Source of the DNA: Tannerella sp.
Lineage (GTDB): Bacteria; Bacteroidota; Bacteroidia; Bacteroidales; Tannerellaceae
NCBI GenBank assembly: GCA_031277235.1
Contig: JAITMT010000065.1
Span: forward strand, 1 to 17,611
DNA: 17,611 bases
Direction of reading: 5' to 3'
The notes under the pieces are model-generated. The model was not told where the DNA came from. It saw nothing but the letters and a program-made list of their open reading frames with translations, and made no database searches. Positions 8,102 through 14,823 of this stretch are shown here, piece after piece. How positions within the stretch are numbered: position 1 is the first letter of the stretch; each line of letters begins with the position of its first letter. A program made the translations under genes and the position numbers.

Positions 8102-10363
8102 CTAATCTCCCAGTTCCAATTGATTTTTAACAAGTTCAAAATATTTCCCCCGTTTTGCCGTCAGTTCCGCGTGCGTACCGTTTTCCACGATTTCGCCGTT
8201 TTCAAGCACAACGATATGATCCGCATTTTTCACCGTACTCAAACGGTGCGCTACCACAATGCTTGTCCTTCCTTTCAGGAAATCCTGCAAATTGTTCATG
8301 ATAACACGCTCATTGTTAGCATCAAGCGCATTGGTGGCTTCGTCAAAAAATACAAACGCCGGATTTTTATATACGGCTCTGGCTATCAGTATCCTTTGTT
8401 TTTGTCCCTGACTGATTCCGTTGCCTTCGCTGCCGATTCTGGTGTTGTACATGAGCGGCAACGATTCGATAAATTCACGGATATTCGCCGTATTTACCGC
8501 ATACAGAAGCAGTTCTCTGTCAATATTTTCCACGCCGGGCGCTATGTTTCTTGCAATCGTATCCGAAAAGATAAACCCGTCCTGCATCACTACACCGCAC
8601 TGTTTTCGCCATTCGCGGAGGCTGTAATTTGCGAGCCGGCTGTTCCCGACAAAAATTTCTCCCCTTTCCGGCGGATAATAACCGAGCAGCAGTTTTATCA
8701 GGGTCGTTTTGCCGCTTCCGCTGGAGCCCACGATAGCAGTCTGCCTGCCCGAAGGAACGGTCAGATTGATGTTTTTCAAAACCTCTGCGCCCGCCTCTGT
8801 TTTATCGTAACGGAACGAAAGATTTTTAACGGCGACGTCGCAATGTGGCGGAATTTCCCGTATAAAACTCATATTGTCAGGTTCTTCATCTGTCCGACCA
8901 TGCACTTCACCCAGACGGTCAATGCTCAACCGTGCGTCCTGCGTCTGACGGATAAAACCAATCATCTGATTGACAGGCGAATTCAACTGACCGATGATAT
9001 ACTGCACCGCCATCATCATACCGAGCGTCATGGCGCCGTCAACAACCAGACTTGCCACGATTGCCGTAATAATCAGGTTTTTCGTCTGATTTATCAGCAC
9101 CCCGCCCGAATCCTGATACTGCCCGAGCGCCAATCCTTTTATCCGCAAACGGAACAGTTTCGCCTGAATATTTTCCCATTCCCAACGCTTCTGCCGCTCG
9201 CAACCGGCTAATTTTATCTCCTGCATACCGCCAACCAACTGAACAACATTGCTTTGATTGGCTGCCTGCTGCGCAAAACTTTTGTGGTCAATCTCCGCCC
9301 TTTTATTCATAAAAAGCCACACCCAGCCAAAATACAGTATGCTCCCGATGAAAAATATCGCAAAGATTTGAACGCTGTAAAATAGCAATACAATACTGAA
9401 AATAAGAATATTGAAAAATGAAAACACAATGCTGAGCGACGAGTTGGTCAGGTAATTCTGGATGCGGTCGTGGTCGTTGATACGCTGCATGATGTCGCCA
9501 ACCATTTTTGTATCAAAGTATTGCATCGGCAGGCGCATCAGTTTTGCCAGAAAATCGGAAATCAGCGAAATGTTTATCCTCGTTCCCAGATGCAGCAATA
9601 TCCAGCCGCGAATAAATTCCACCGACGTACTGCTCAAAGTCAATACCAACTGCGCTATCAAAACAAGATATATAAAGTTGATATTCTGCGTATTGATACC
9701 GAAATCCACAATGGACTGCGTCAGAAACGGGATAATCAGTTGCAGCAAACTGCCGAACAGCATCCCCAGAAACAGTTGAAACACAAAACTTTTGTAAGGT
9801 TTCAGATAGGAAAACAGGAAGCGGAAACCTTTCTTTTCGCTTTTTTCTTCTTCATAACTGTAAAAATCAGGCGCGGGTTCAAGCAGTAGCGCGACGCCTT
9901 TTTCCTCTCCGCCTTTGGAGGAACTTAACCAGCAGCGGGAAAACTCCTCGCGGGTGTATTTCAGTTTTCCGGCGGCAGGATCAGCCACGTGTAGTGTGTA
10001 GTTTGTAGAGTTTAGAGTGTAGTTGTTTTTTGAGGTTTTACCGGACAATTTTCGAATCTTCAAATTTTCAAATTTTCGAATCCTATAGAGCACCACAAAA
10101 TGTTGCTGATTCCAGTGCACAATGCAGGGCAGCGTTGCCTGCGACAGTTCTTTGAGGGTCGTCAGGACGCCCATGGTGCGAAAACCGATTTTCTCTGCCG
10201 CTTCACTGATGCCCAGCAACGATACGCCCTCGCGGTTGATACTTGACTTTTCCCGCAGACTTTCCAGCGAAAACCGACGACCGTAATATGCCGCTATCAT
10301 TTGCAGGCAGGTTGGTCCGCAGTCCATCGCGTCGTGCTGATGAAAGAAGGGAAAGGGCTTCAA
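8102..10363 (-). CDS. Peptidase-containing ABC transporter (C39 protease, membrane and ATPase domains)
   Basis: A 753-aa PCAT that removes double-glycine leaders and exports the peptide. C39 domain at about 1-165: DCGPTC with Cys15, QQHFVV with His88, ADPAAG with Asp128, so the triad is present. Membrane domain about 190-470. ATPase: Walker A GSSGSGKTT 546-554, signature ISQGQ 650-654 (a variant of LSGGQ), Walker B VFFDEA 671-676, H-loop His706. About 30 residues (96-125) between His88 and Asp128 are low-complexity and repeat-encoded, unlike normal C39 domains. The start must be TTG at 10363: no ATG fits, and the next Met (13) would cut into the C39 motif. A decayed paralogue at 14824-14950 has ATG at this exact position. 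The gene lies 32 bases after the S41 gene. Confidence 0.93.
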   Translation of the reverse strand: MKPFPFFHQHDAMDCGPTCLQMIAAYYGRRFSLESLREKSSINREGVSLLGISEAAEKIGFRTMGVLTTLKELSQATLPCIVHWNQQHFVVLYRIRKFENLKIRKLSGKTSKNNYTLNSTNYTLHVADPAAGKLKYTREEFSRCWLSSSKGGEEKGVALLLEPAPDFYSYEEEKSEKKGFRFLFSYLKPYKSFVFQLFLGMLFGSLLQLIIPFLTQSIVDFGINTQNINFIYLVLIAQLVLTLSSTSVEFIRGWILLHLGTRINISLISDFLAKLMRLPMQYFDTKMVGDIMQRINDHDRIQNYLTNSSLSIVFSFFNILIFSIVLLFYSVQIFAIFFIGSILYFGWVWLFMNKRAEIDHKSFAQQAANQSNVVQLVGGMQEIKLAGCERQKRWEWENIQAKLFRLRIKGLALGQYQDSGGVLINQTKNLIITAIVASLVVDGAMTLGMMMAVQYIIGQLNSPVNQMIGFIRQTQDARLSIDRLGEVHGRTDEEPDNMSFIREIPPHCDVAVKNLSFRYDKTEAGAEVLKNINLTVPSGRQTAIVGSSGSGKTTLIKLLLGYYPPERGEIFVGNSRLANYSLREWRKQCGVVMQDGFIFSDTIARNIAPGVENIDRELLLYAVNTANIREFIESLPLMYNTRIGSEGNGISQGQKQRILIARAVYKNPAFVFFDEATNALDANNERVIMNNLQDFLKGRTSIVVAHRLSTVKNADHIVVLENGEIVENGTHAELTAKRGKYFELVKNQLELGD
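9989..10078. repeat. In-frame short-repeat insertion in the C39 domain
   Basis: A stretch of about 90 bases (30 codons) rich in TAGAGTTTAGAGTGTAG-like and CTTCAAATTTTCAAATTTTC units falls between the catalytic His and Asp of the C39 domain, where family members usually have a tight turn of fewer than 10 residues. The AAATTTTCAAATTTTC part resembles the intergenic repeat at 8022-8041. Confidence 0.6.
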
Positions 10364-10368
10364 AGGTA
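10361..10368 (-). promoter_or_regulatory. -7-like box overlapping the TTG start of the exporter gene
   Basis: TACCTTTG on the minus strand matches TAnnTTTG, but its last three bases are the TTG start codon itself. A transcript from it would begin downstream of the start, so it is either a chance match or drives an N-terminally altered product. No matching -33 was found. Confidence 0.2.
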
Positions 10369-10395
10369 GAAAATTTCAGTAATAACTTCTTAAAA

Positions 10396-12000
10396 CTATT
10401 TGGGAATCATTTTTTTCAATTCTGCCACCGCAACTTCCACGTCCTTATCGTAATTGTCCCGCATATATTCGTCATACGTGTATTCAACCAAAATATCGGG
10501 CGTAATACCTTCAGTAAAAGGCTTCAAGGAATAGGGATACAACACACGGCGGGCGCACATTCTTGCCTGAACATTTTCCGGGAAATCCCACATCACCAAA
10601 GGCAAACCGGTAGAGCCCATACTCGGACGACCGATAAATTTCGGTCTGTCAGGTCGTTCGGCTAAAATTATCAAAAAATCTTCCGCCGCAGAACAGGTCT
10701 TTTCGGAAATGAGTACAACTATCGGACAGTCAAACTGTTTGATGCTGTCGGGAACATGCATGGTATCCGGCATAAACGTTTGATATGCGCGGTCTTTGAA
10801 AAAATTTTCGTTTTCTTTGATGTAATTACCTGAAGCTCTTCCTACCGAACTGTTAATCCTTTCCTGATAGGCAAAGTTCAGATAATAAGGTGTTTTGATA
10901 ATATGATTAAGAACATGCCAACCCGTACCGGTTGAACCTCCTCTGTTTTCTCTTAAATCAATCATGATGCCTTTTGCAGAATACAAAGTATCTTTTATAC
11001 TCTCAAACAATGATATAACTTTCTCTTCCGGATAAAAAGTATTGATTGCAACCCGCGCTATTCCATCTTCCAGCCATTCAATATCTATCAAATTACGTGA
11101 ATAGTCAGGCATTTTTCCGATGGATTCATCCATTCCATCCTCGTTGTTACGAGGCATGAGTTGAGTAACAATTTTCCCATCGGGCGTTTGATAGGTTACA
11201 TTCATTTTCTTTGAATCCAAATCTGACATAAACAAACGGTTTTCTGCGAGATATTTAACCGTTGGTTTAAAATCCGAATTAATATACGGAACGATTTCTT
11301 TTTCCATGTATTTATCAAAAGGCAAGCCGTTTATTTCTAAAATTTTTGAGCCAAGAGGAACAAAATTTTTATGACTGTTCGTAACAAACAAACTGTCTCC
11401 AAAATATTTTACCAACAGGGGTACATATTTAGTATATCTGCTTTTTCCTCTCCAGGATACATCCGTGTGCAAATCCTTCAAAGAAGTGGCAAACAAATCC
11501 ATTAAATCATAAAATTCGTAATCATTTTTTGCAGCCAAGACTTTGGGAATATAGGATTGATAGAGGCTGTCCCAGTCAAAGGTCAGTTTATCAATGAACA
11601 CAAAATTATATTTTGCTTCGCTCCAAAACTCGCTGAGCATCCTGATTTTTTCCGTTTCGGAAAGCGTATTGGCTATTTGATTCGTAAAAACTATGCGCGT
11701 ATAAGCCGTGTCTTTTTGATTCAAAATTACCGTAAAATCAACTGAATCATTGACATTTACGGTAAATTCGATGGAATCAATATCGGAAACAAATTTTACA
11801 AATTTCGTCTTTTCCGTTGGGCTGTACAAGAATAAAATGTCCGGATTGAGTTCGGGTGAAATCGTCCAATCGTCTGTTTTAGAATTGACTGTGAATTTTA
11901 TTACCCTTTTGTTGGAATACATTTTTGTTTTAACCGGTGCGGCTATCGCGGCTCCAAGGCAAAAATTGAATGCTGTTAGAAAAATAATAAACCGTTTCAT
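10396..12000 (-). CDS. Secreted S41-family protease in the RiPP operon
   Basis: A 534-aa protein with a signal peptide (residues 1 to about 21, ending AIAAP). It has an N-terminal beta-rich region, a helical region typical of Bacteroidota S41 proteases (FWSEAKYNF, DWDSLYQSYIP, LKDLHTDVSW), a PDZ-like stretch (LGSKILEINGLPFDKYM) and the S41 core: GIMIDLRENRGGSTG, then SEKTCSAAED with likely nucleophile Ser437 and the GRPSMGSTG loop. It would act in the periplasm or at the surface. Its ATG overlaps the maturase stop by 4 bases (ATGA), and the exporter starts 32 bases downstream, so it is firmly in the operon. Likely roles are trimming the exported peptide after GG removal, or protection from it; both are inferences. 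Confidence 0.88.
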   Translation of the reverse strand: MKRFIIFLTAFNFCLGAAIAAPVKTKMYSNKRVIKFTVNSKTDDWTISPELNPDILFLYSPTEKTKFVKFVSDIDSIEFTVNVNDSVDFTVILNQKDTAYTRIVFTNQIANTLSETEKIRMLSEFWSEAKYNFVFIDKLTFDWDSLYQSYIPKVLAAKNDYEFYDLMDLFATSLKDLHTDVSWRGKSRYTKYVPLLVKYFGDSLFVTNSHKNFVPLGSKILEINGLPFDKYMEKEIVPYINSDFKPTVKYLAENRLFMSDLDSKKMNVTYQTPDGKIVTQLMPRNNEDGMDESIGKMPDYSRNLIDIEWLEDGIARVAINTFYPEEKVISLFESIKDTLYSAKGIMIDLRENRGGSTGTGWHVLNHIIKTPYYLNFAYQERINSSVGRASGNYIKENENFFKDRAYQTFMPDTMHVPDSIKQFDCPIVVLISEKTCSAAEDFLIILAERPDRPKFIGRPSMGSTGLPLVMWDFPENVQARMCARRVLYPYSLKPFTEGITPDILVEYTYDEYMRDNYDKDVEVAVAELKKMIPK

Positions 12001-13304
12001 GATGCCTGTATTTTATATTTTATTTCATTTTCGTAATACTCATTCATCATCCGTTCCAATATTTGAACAACGCCTCCTTTGTAGCAAATACGCAAAAAAT
12101 CCTCTTTGCTACCGTTAAATTCCATCATTTTCTGACTGCAGGGACCATAGCAAGCAGGTAATAAATTACAATCCAAACAGTATTTGTTTTCAAATGTAGA
12201 TATACCTAATCTTTTGGATATGAAATGATTATTCCATTCAATGATACCGTTTTTCAAAAGGATTCCGTCTTCGGGATAGGTGTGAAAATCGCGAGCAGTG
12301 CATTTGAACACTTTACCGTCATAATTGATAACGGCTTGATTTTCTTTGTCTGCATAGCATACTGAGCCGGCAACATTGGGCGTATATTCGCGAATTTTAA
12401 AACCGTTGGCTTTGAATTTATCGGAAACTTCGGAACTGTCAACTTGCTTTTTGAAAGAGTCCTGCCACACTTGTTGAAACAGAATCAAAATCTTTGATTT
12501 AGCCTTTTCCGAAAAAAAGGGAATAATATCATCCAGTTCCTGCAACGTTTTTTCCGTGTAATTAATACGTAAGGCAACCGACACTTTATCAATTATCTCC
12601 GCAATGAAATTGATATTTTCAACGATCTTGTCGAAACTGCCCGTTCTATCTTTCAAAAACCTTATTTTATCGTGCAGTTTCTTATTGCCGTCAAGTGTTA
12701 TCTGAAAATTGTTGAATCCTAATTCTTTACATTGTCTAACCCTTGCTTCATTCAACAAATATCCGTTTGTTGTTGCGGAATTTGAAAATCCGATGTTGTA
12801 CTTTTTGGCTAAATTGACTGCCTTTTTAGAAATGGGAACAACCACTTCGTCAAAATACATAAAAGGCTCGCCACCAAACCAATCTAAATTCAAAGCCGGT
12901 ATTTTTTCCTTCTCAATCTTGTTTTTAAGGTGTTTCATAACCTGCTTGACGGTTTCATCGCTCATTCTTCCTTCCGGATGATTTTCATAGCAATACCAGC
13001 AGGAAAAATTACAGTTTAATGTCGGATTGATCGTTAACCGATAAGACCTGTCGGCAAAAATTGCTTGCCTGTTTCTGAATTTTACTTCATTCAACTCGTC
13101 AAGGTCCGCATCAACAATCACGCCCAATTTTTTCATGGCGCTGAAAAACATCCCCTGAGTTTTCTCCAATTCATTCAGATCGGAATATCGTAATATGTCT
13201 GCTTTTTCCCGCATCAAACCAAAAATGTTTTGATTTAATAACGTCATAACCATTACAATATTGTCTTTTTCTACAAAATAAATGTATTTGCTGAGTTTGT
13301 ACAT
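11997..13304 (-). CDS. Radical SAM/SPASM peptide maturase
   Basis: A 435-aa enzyme predicted to install crosslinks or thioethers on the precursor peptides. Residues 1 to about 85 form an N-terminal region that could bind the leader (RRE-like; not certain by eye). The radical SAM motif is CNFSCWYC with Cys98, 102 and 105 (CxxxCxxC). The SPASM domain is complete: Cys316-x13-Gly330-x4-Cys335, then Cys376-x2-Cys379-x5-Cys385-x3-Cys389 and Cys407 after 17 residues, enough for two auxiliary iron-sulfur clusters. It lies 58 bases downstream of the precursors, behind a hairpin, and overlaps the S41 gene by 4 bases. Cytoplasmic. The chemistry is not determined by sequence; thioether or cyclophane formation are the main options. 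Confidence 0.93.
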   Translation of the reverse strand: MYKLSKYIYFVEKDNIVMVMTLLNQNIFGLMREKADILRYSDLNELEKTQGMFFSAMKKLGVIVDADLDELNEVKFRNRQAIFADRSYRLTINPTLNCNFSCWYCYENHPEGRMSDETVKQVMKHLKNKIEKEKIPALNLDWFGGEPFMYFDEVVVPISKKAVNLAKKYNIGFSNSATTNGYLLNEARVRQCKELGFNNFQITLDGNKKLHDKIRFLKDRTGSFDKIVENINFIAEIIDKVSVALRINYTEKTLQELDDIIPFFSEKAKSKILILFQQVWQDSFKKQVDSSEVSDKFKANGFKIREYTPNVAGSVCYADKENQAVINYDGKVFKCTARDFHTYPEDGILLKNGIIEWNNHFISKRLGISTFENKYCLDCNLLPACYGPCSQKMMEFNGSKEDFLRICYKGGVVQILERMMNEYYENEIKYKIQAS

Positions 13305-13311
13305 TAAGATT

Positions 13312-13359
13312 TTATTTAAAAAGAGTAATAAGATTATTAATCTTATTACCCCTTTTCAT
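13312..13359 (-). CDS. Possible 15-codon mini-ORF across the hairpin
   Basis: An ATG at 13359 opens 15 codons (MKRGNKINNLITLFK) ending in TAA 7 bases before the maturase ATG. It runs exactly through the hairpin at 13325-13349. It could be a leader peptide coupling translation of the maturase, or chance. There is no clear ribosome binding site. Confidence 0.2.
   Translation of the reverse strand: MKRGNKINNLITLFK
13325..13349 (-). terminator. Hairpin with T-run between precursor genes and maturase (attenuator candidate)
   Basis: A perfect 10-bp inverted repeat (GTAATAAGAT / ATCTTATTAC) with a 5-base loop. On the minus strand it is followed by TC and five T residues; the bases before the stem (AAAAGG) can extend the pairing into the T-run. 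The stem is AT-rich, so termination would be partial. The position, after the three precursors and before the enzymes, fits an attenuator or a 3'-end stabiliser that keeps precursor mRNA in excess. Confidence 0.6.
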
Positions 13360-13362
13360 GAT

Positions 13363-13545
13363 TTACCTACAGTTACAACGACAACCTACTGCAGCATTTG
13401 AATTTGTTAGGCTATCGTTATCATAATTACAGATACAACCTGCTGTTTCATTGATGTTATCACTGGATTTAAATTGTTGGAGCATCTGTGTACAACTGCC
13501 GCCTATTAATTCTTTCAATTCCTTTTTAGTTAAATTTTCAGCCAT
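13363..13545 (-). CDS. RiPP precursor peptide A, GG leader, Cys-rich core
   Basis: A 60-aa precursor from the ATG at 13545, starting MAENLTKKELKELIGG. The leader is 16 residues with a double-glycine end, leaving a 44-aa core. The core ends with a conserved block: GCxC, then NYDN, then NSN, then GCRCNC and a final Arg. An upstream in-frame ATG (13575) would add 10 residues and overlap the previous gene by 14 bases; I prefer 13545 because the leader then aligns with those of precursors B and C. It has an extra Cys just after the GG (GGSC). It is one residue shorter than B and C in the central loop. It is the last of three precursor genes, before the hairpin. Confidence 0.85.
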   Translation of the reverse strand: MAENLTKKELKELIGGSCTQMLQQFKSSDNINETAGCICNYDNDSLTNSNAAVGCRCNCR

Positions 13546-13561
13546 AAGATATTCTCTAATT

Positions 13562-13756
13562 TTAAATACATTCACATCTACAACCTTGCACAGTATTACT
13601 ATTATCTATTGCACCTTGATTATTATATGTACAGACACAACCCAAATAACCATTACTGTTTTTAACATCTGTGTCTACTGCCCTCGCAGACAGTACAACA
13701 AATCCACCTACTAGATTTTTTAACTCTTCTTTCGTTAATTTTTTACTTTTTACCAT
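13562..13756 (-). CDS. RiPP precursor peptide B, GG leader, Cys-rich core
   Basis: A 64-aa precursor. Leader MVKSKKLTKEELKNLVGG (18 residues) ends in GG, the expected cut site of the C39 exporter. The 46-aa core starts FVVLSARAV and ends with GCVCTYNN, then DNSN, then GCRCECI. Shared with A and C: two Cys clusters (CxC and CxCxC), an aromatic residue two after the first CxC followed by x-Asn, and Asn-x-Asn in the loop. The gene start region is 51/52 identical to that of precursor C, showing recent duplication. The leader resembles that of the GG-Bacteroidales family of natural-product precursors, by memory of the motif only. The mature product is unknown. Confidence 0.88.
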   Translation of the reverse strand: MVKSKKLTKEELKNLVGGFVVLSARAVDTDVKNSNGYLGCVCTYNNQGAIDNSNTVQGCRCECI

Positions 13757-13773
13757 GATTAATTTAATTTTAA
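13722..13773. repeat. 52-base start-region repeat, copy in precursor B
   Basis: Covers the leader-coding region and untranslated leader of precursor B and matches 13968-14019 at 51 of 52 positions. The core-coding parts are much less similar, so leaders are held constant while cores diversify. Confidence 0.7.
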
Positions 13774-13810
13774 TTTTTTTAATTGTTATTATTACTTTCT
13801 CTTTGTTTTA

Positions 13811-14002
13811 TCAACAGTTACAAACACAACCCATTACGTTATTATGGTTTGGTATCACACCATTGTTTGAAAAACAACAATTGCAACCATAAATAACATT
13901 TCCATTCTGACTATCAGGACTTGCATTCATTAATGCCATCGTATAGGATCCACCTACCAGATGTTTCAACTCTTCTTTCGTTAATTTGTTACTTTTTACC
14001 AT
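13811..14002 (-). CDS. RiPP precursor peptide C, GG leader, Cys-rich core
   Basis: A 63-aa precursor, first gene of the operon. Leader MVKSNKLTKEELKHLVGG, 45-aa core starting SYTMALMNA and ending with GCNCCFSNN, then NHNN, then GCVCNC; the last residue is Cys. It has six Cys rather than five, because CxC is followed at once by another Cys, and Phe in place of the Tyr of A and B. The aromatic-x-Asn unit (FSN) is kept. A -7 box lies 75 bases upstream (14077-14084) and the divergent regulator gene is beyond it. The sequence is diverged from B in the core while the leader is nearly identical. Confidence 0.88.
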   Translation of the reverse strand: MVKSNKLTKEELKHLVGGSYTMALMNASPDSQNGNVIYGCNCCFSNNGVIPNHNNVMGCVCNC

Positions 14003-14019
14003 GATTAATTTAATTTTAA
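13968..14019. repeat. 52-base start-region repeat, copy in precursor C
   Basis: Partner of 13722-13773 (one mismatch). It includes the leader codons from the ATG at 14002 and 17 bases upstream. Confidence 0.7.
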
Positions 14020-14076
14020 AGTTTGTAAATTTTTTAATATCTCTCTTTGTAATTTTTGTGCACTCGAATTACGCTG

Positions 14077-14084
14077 CAAAGATA
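14077..14084 (-). promoter_or_regulatory. Bacteroidota -7 box of the RiPP operon promoter
   Basis: TATCTTTG on the minus strand followed by GCAGCG matches TAnnTTTG. It gives a leader of about 65 bases before precursor C. No -33 TTTG at the standard spacing, which suits a regulated promoter. Confidence 0.55.
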
Positions 14085-14120
14085 GAGGCTATTTTTCTTT
14101 CGGACGACCTTAAAAATGGG

Positions 14121-14138
14121 CAAATATTGTACGTTTTC
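14121..14138. promoter_or_regulatory. Candidate operator, copy 1
   Basis: CAAATATTGTACGTTTTC. It matches the second copy at 16 of 18 positions, and the starts are exactly 42 bp apart (four helical turns), so two protein dimers would sit on the same face of the DNA. It lies upstream of the operon -7 box. Confidence 0.45.
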
Positions 14139-14162
14139 TTTCCTTTTTGGAGAATTTTTCCA

Positions 14163-14180
14163 CAAATACTGTCCGTTTTC
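14163..14180. promoter_or_regulatory. Candidate operator, copy 2
   Basis: CAAATACTGTCCGTTTTC. It lies 22 bases upstream of the regulator's -7 box, in the -33 region, fitting autoregulation by the adjacent XRE-family protein. Confidence 0.45.
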
Positions 14181-14202
14181 ATCAATTTGTTGAAATTTTC
14201 GT

Positions 14203-14210
14203 TATTTTTG
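14203..14210 (+). promoter_or_regulatory. -7 box of the regulator promoter
   Basis: TATTTTTG matches TAnnTTTG and lies 24 bases before the ATG at 14235. No -33 TTTG at the usual 19-21 base distance. Confidence 0.45.
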
Positions 14211-14234
14211 CCACTCAATTATAATGTTTTTGTC

Positions 14235-14549
14235 ATGAATTATATTGGAAACAACCTCAGAAAATTGCGGGATTTGAGAAAAAAATCCCAGCAGGAAGTT
14301 GCGGATGAACTTGAAATTGACCGCAAAACGTATGCGAAATGGGAATCTAACGATGTGGATGTGAAAGCGAGTTATATTCCGAAACTTGCAGAAATATTTG
14401 GGGTAGAGATTTCCGAACTGTACAATCCTTCAGCCAATTTCCATATCGAGCAGCGTTTTCACAACAGTACCATCAATACCGCGATTCTGATTCTTACCGA
14501 AAAGGAATCTATCAACAAAGTACTTGACGCTTTGAAGTTTATAAAGTAG
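14235..14549 (+). CDS. XRE-family helix-turn-helix regulator
   Basis: A 104-aa protein starting at the ATG at 14235 (MNYIGNNLRKLRDLRKKSQQ). Residues about 5-65 are a typical HTH_3/XRE domain: QQEVADELEIDRKTYAKWES is the helix-turn-helix, and IPKLAEIFGVEISELY is the closing helix. The C-terminal part (about 70-104) is a short helical tail ending DALKFIK. The open frame extends 83 codons upstream, but that part is low-complexity and crosses the promoter region, so I reject it. It is divergent from the RiPP operon and is its likely repressor or activator through the 18-bp repeats between them. The last codons are duplicated at 16427-16459. Confidence 0.85.
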   Translation: MNYIGNNLRKLRDLRKKSQQEVADELEIDRKTYAKWESNDVDVKASYIPKLAEIFGVEISELYNPSANFHIEQRFHNSTINTAILILTEKESINKVLDALKFIK

Positions 14550-14823
14550 TGAAAAGACTTTTGTGAAAAGTAACAGCATCTTCACGGCTTATCCATAGAA
14601 ATTTTACACAAAATTTTTGTCGGGAAAAGAAAATTGTATTACATTTGCAGCGATGTTTTGCAAAGCGAAAATAAAGGAGATTAAAGCGCTCGAATTCAAG
14701 AAGTTCAGAGACGAAAGCGGATTGTTTGTTGCCGAAGGCAATAAAGTGATTGACGATATGATTCATTCATTTGAATATGAGTGGATTATCGCCAATTCTT
14801 CGTGGATGGCTACGCAAGGCGAC
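14524..14823 (+). repeat. Left copy of a duplicated regulator-tail/methyltransferase-5' segment
   Basis: Runs from the last codons of the XRE gene through a promoter to codon 57 of a methyltransferase copy. Homologous to 16434-16703, at roughly 85-90% by eye in the coding part, with length differences in the spacer. Confidence 0.8.

Larger units (their letters stand above)
14003..14234. other. Divergent regulatory region between precursor operon and regulator
   Basis: A region of 232 bases without a gene. It holds a leftward -7 box (14077-14084), two 18-base direct repeats (14121-14138, 14163-14180) and a rightward -7 box (14203-14210). An open frame continuing upstream from the regulator crosses it but has no start signal and low-complexity content. 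Confidence 0.6.

Noticed and set aside
8087..9211. Plus-strand open frame of 374 codons opposite the ABC exporter
   Set aside because: The opposite strand encodes all ATPase motifs; this frame has His/Arg-rich antisense composition and no family resemblance.
13546..13575. Upstream ATG for precursor A
   Set aside because: It would overlap precursor B and shift the leader out of alignment with its paralogues.
13986..14234. N-terminal extension of the XRE regulator
   Set aside because: Low-complexity translation across the promoter and operator region; the HTH protein begins naturally at 14235.
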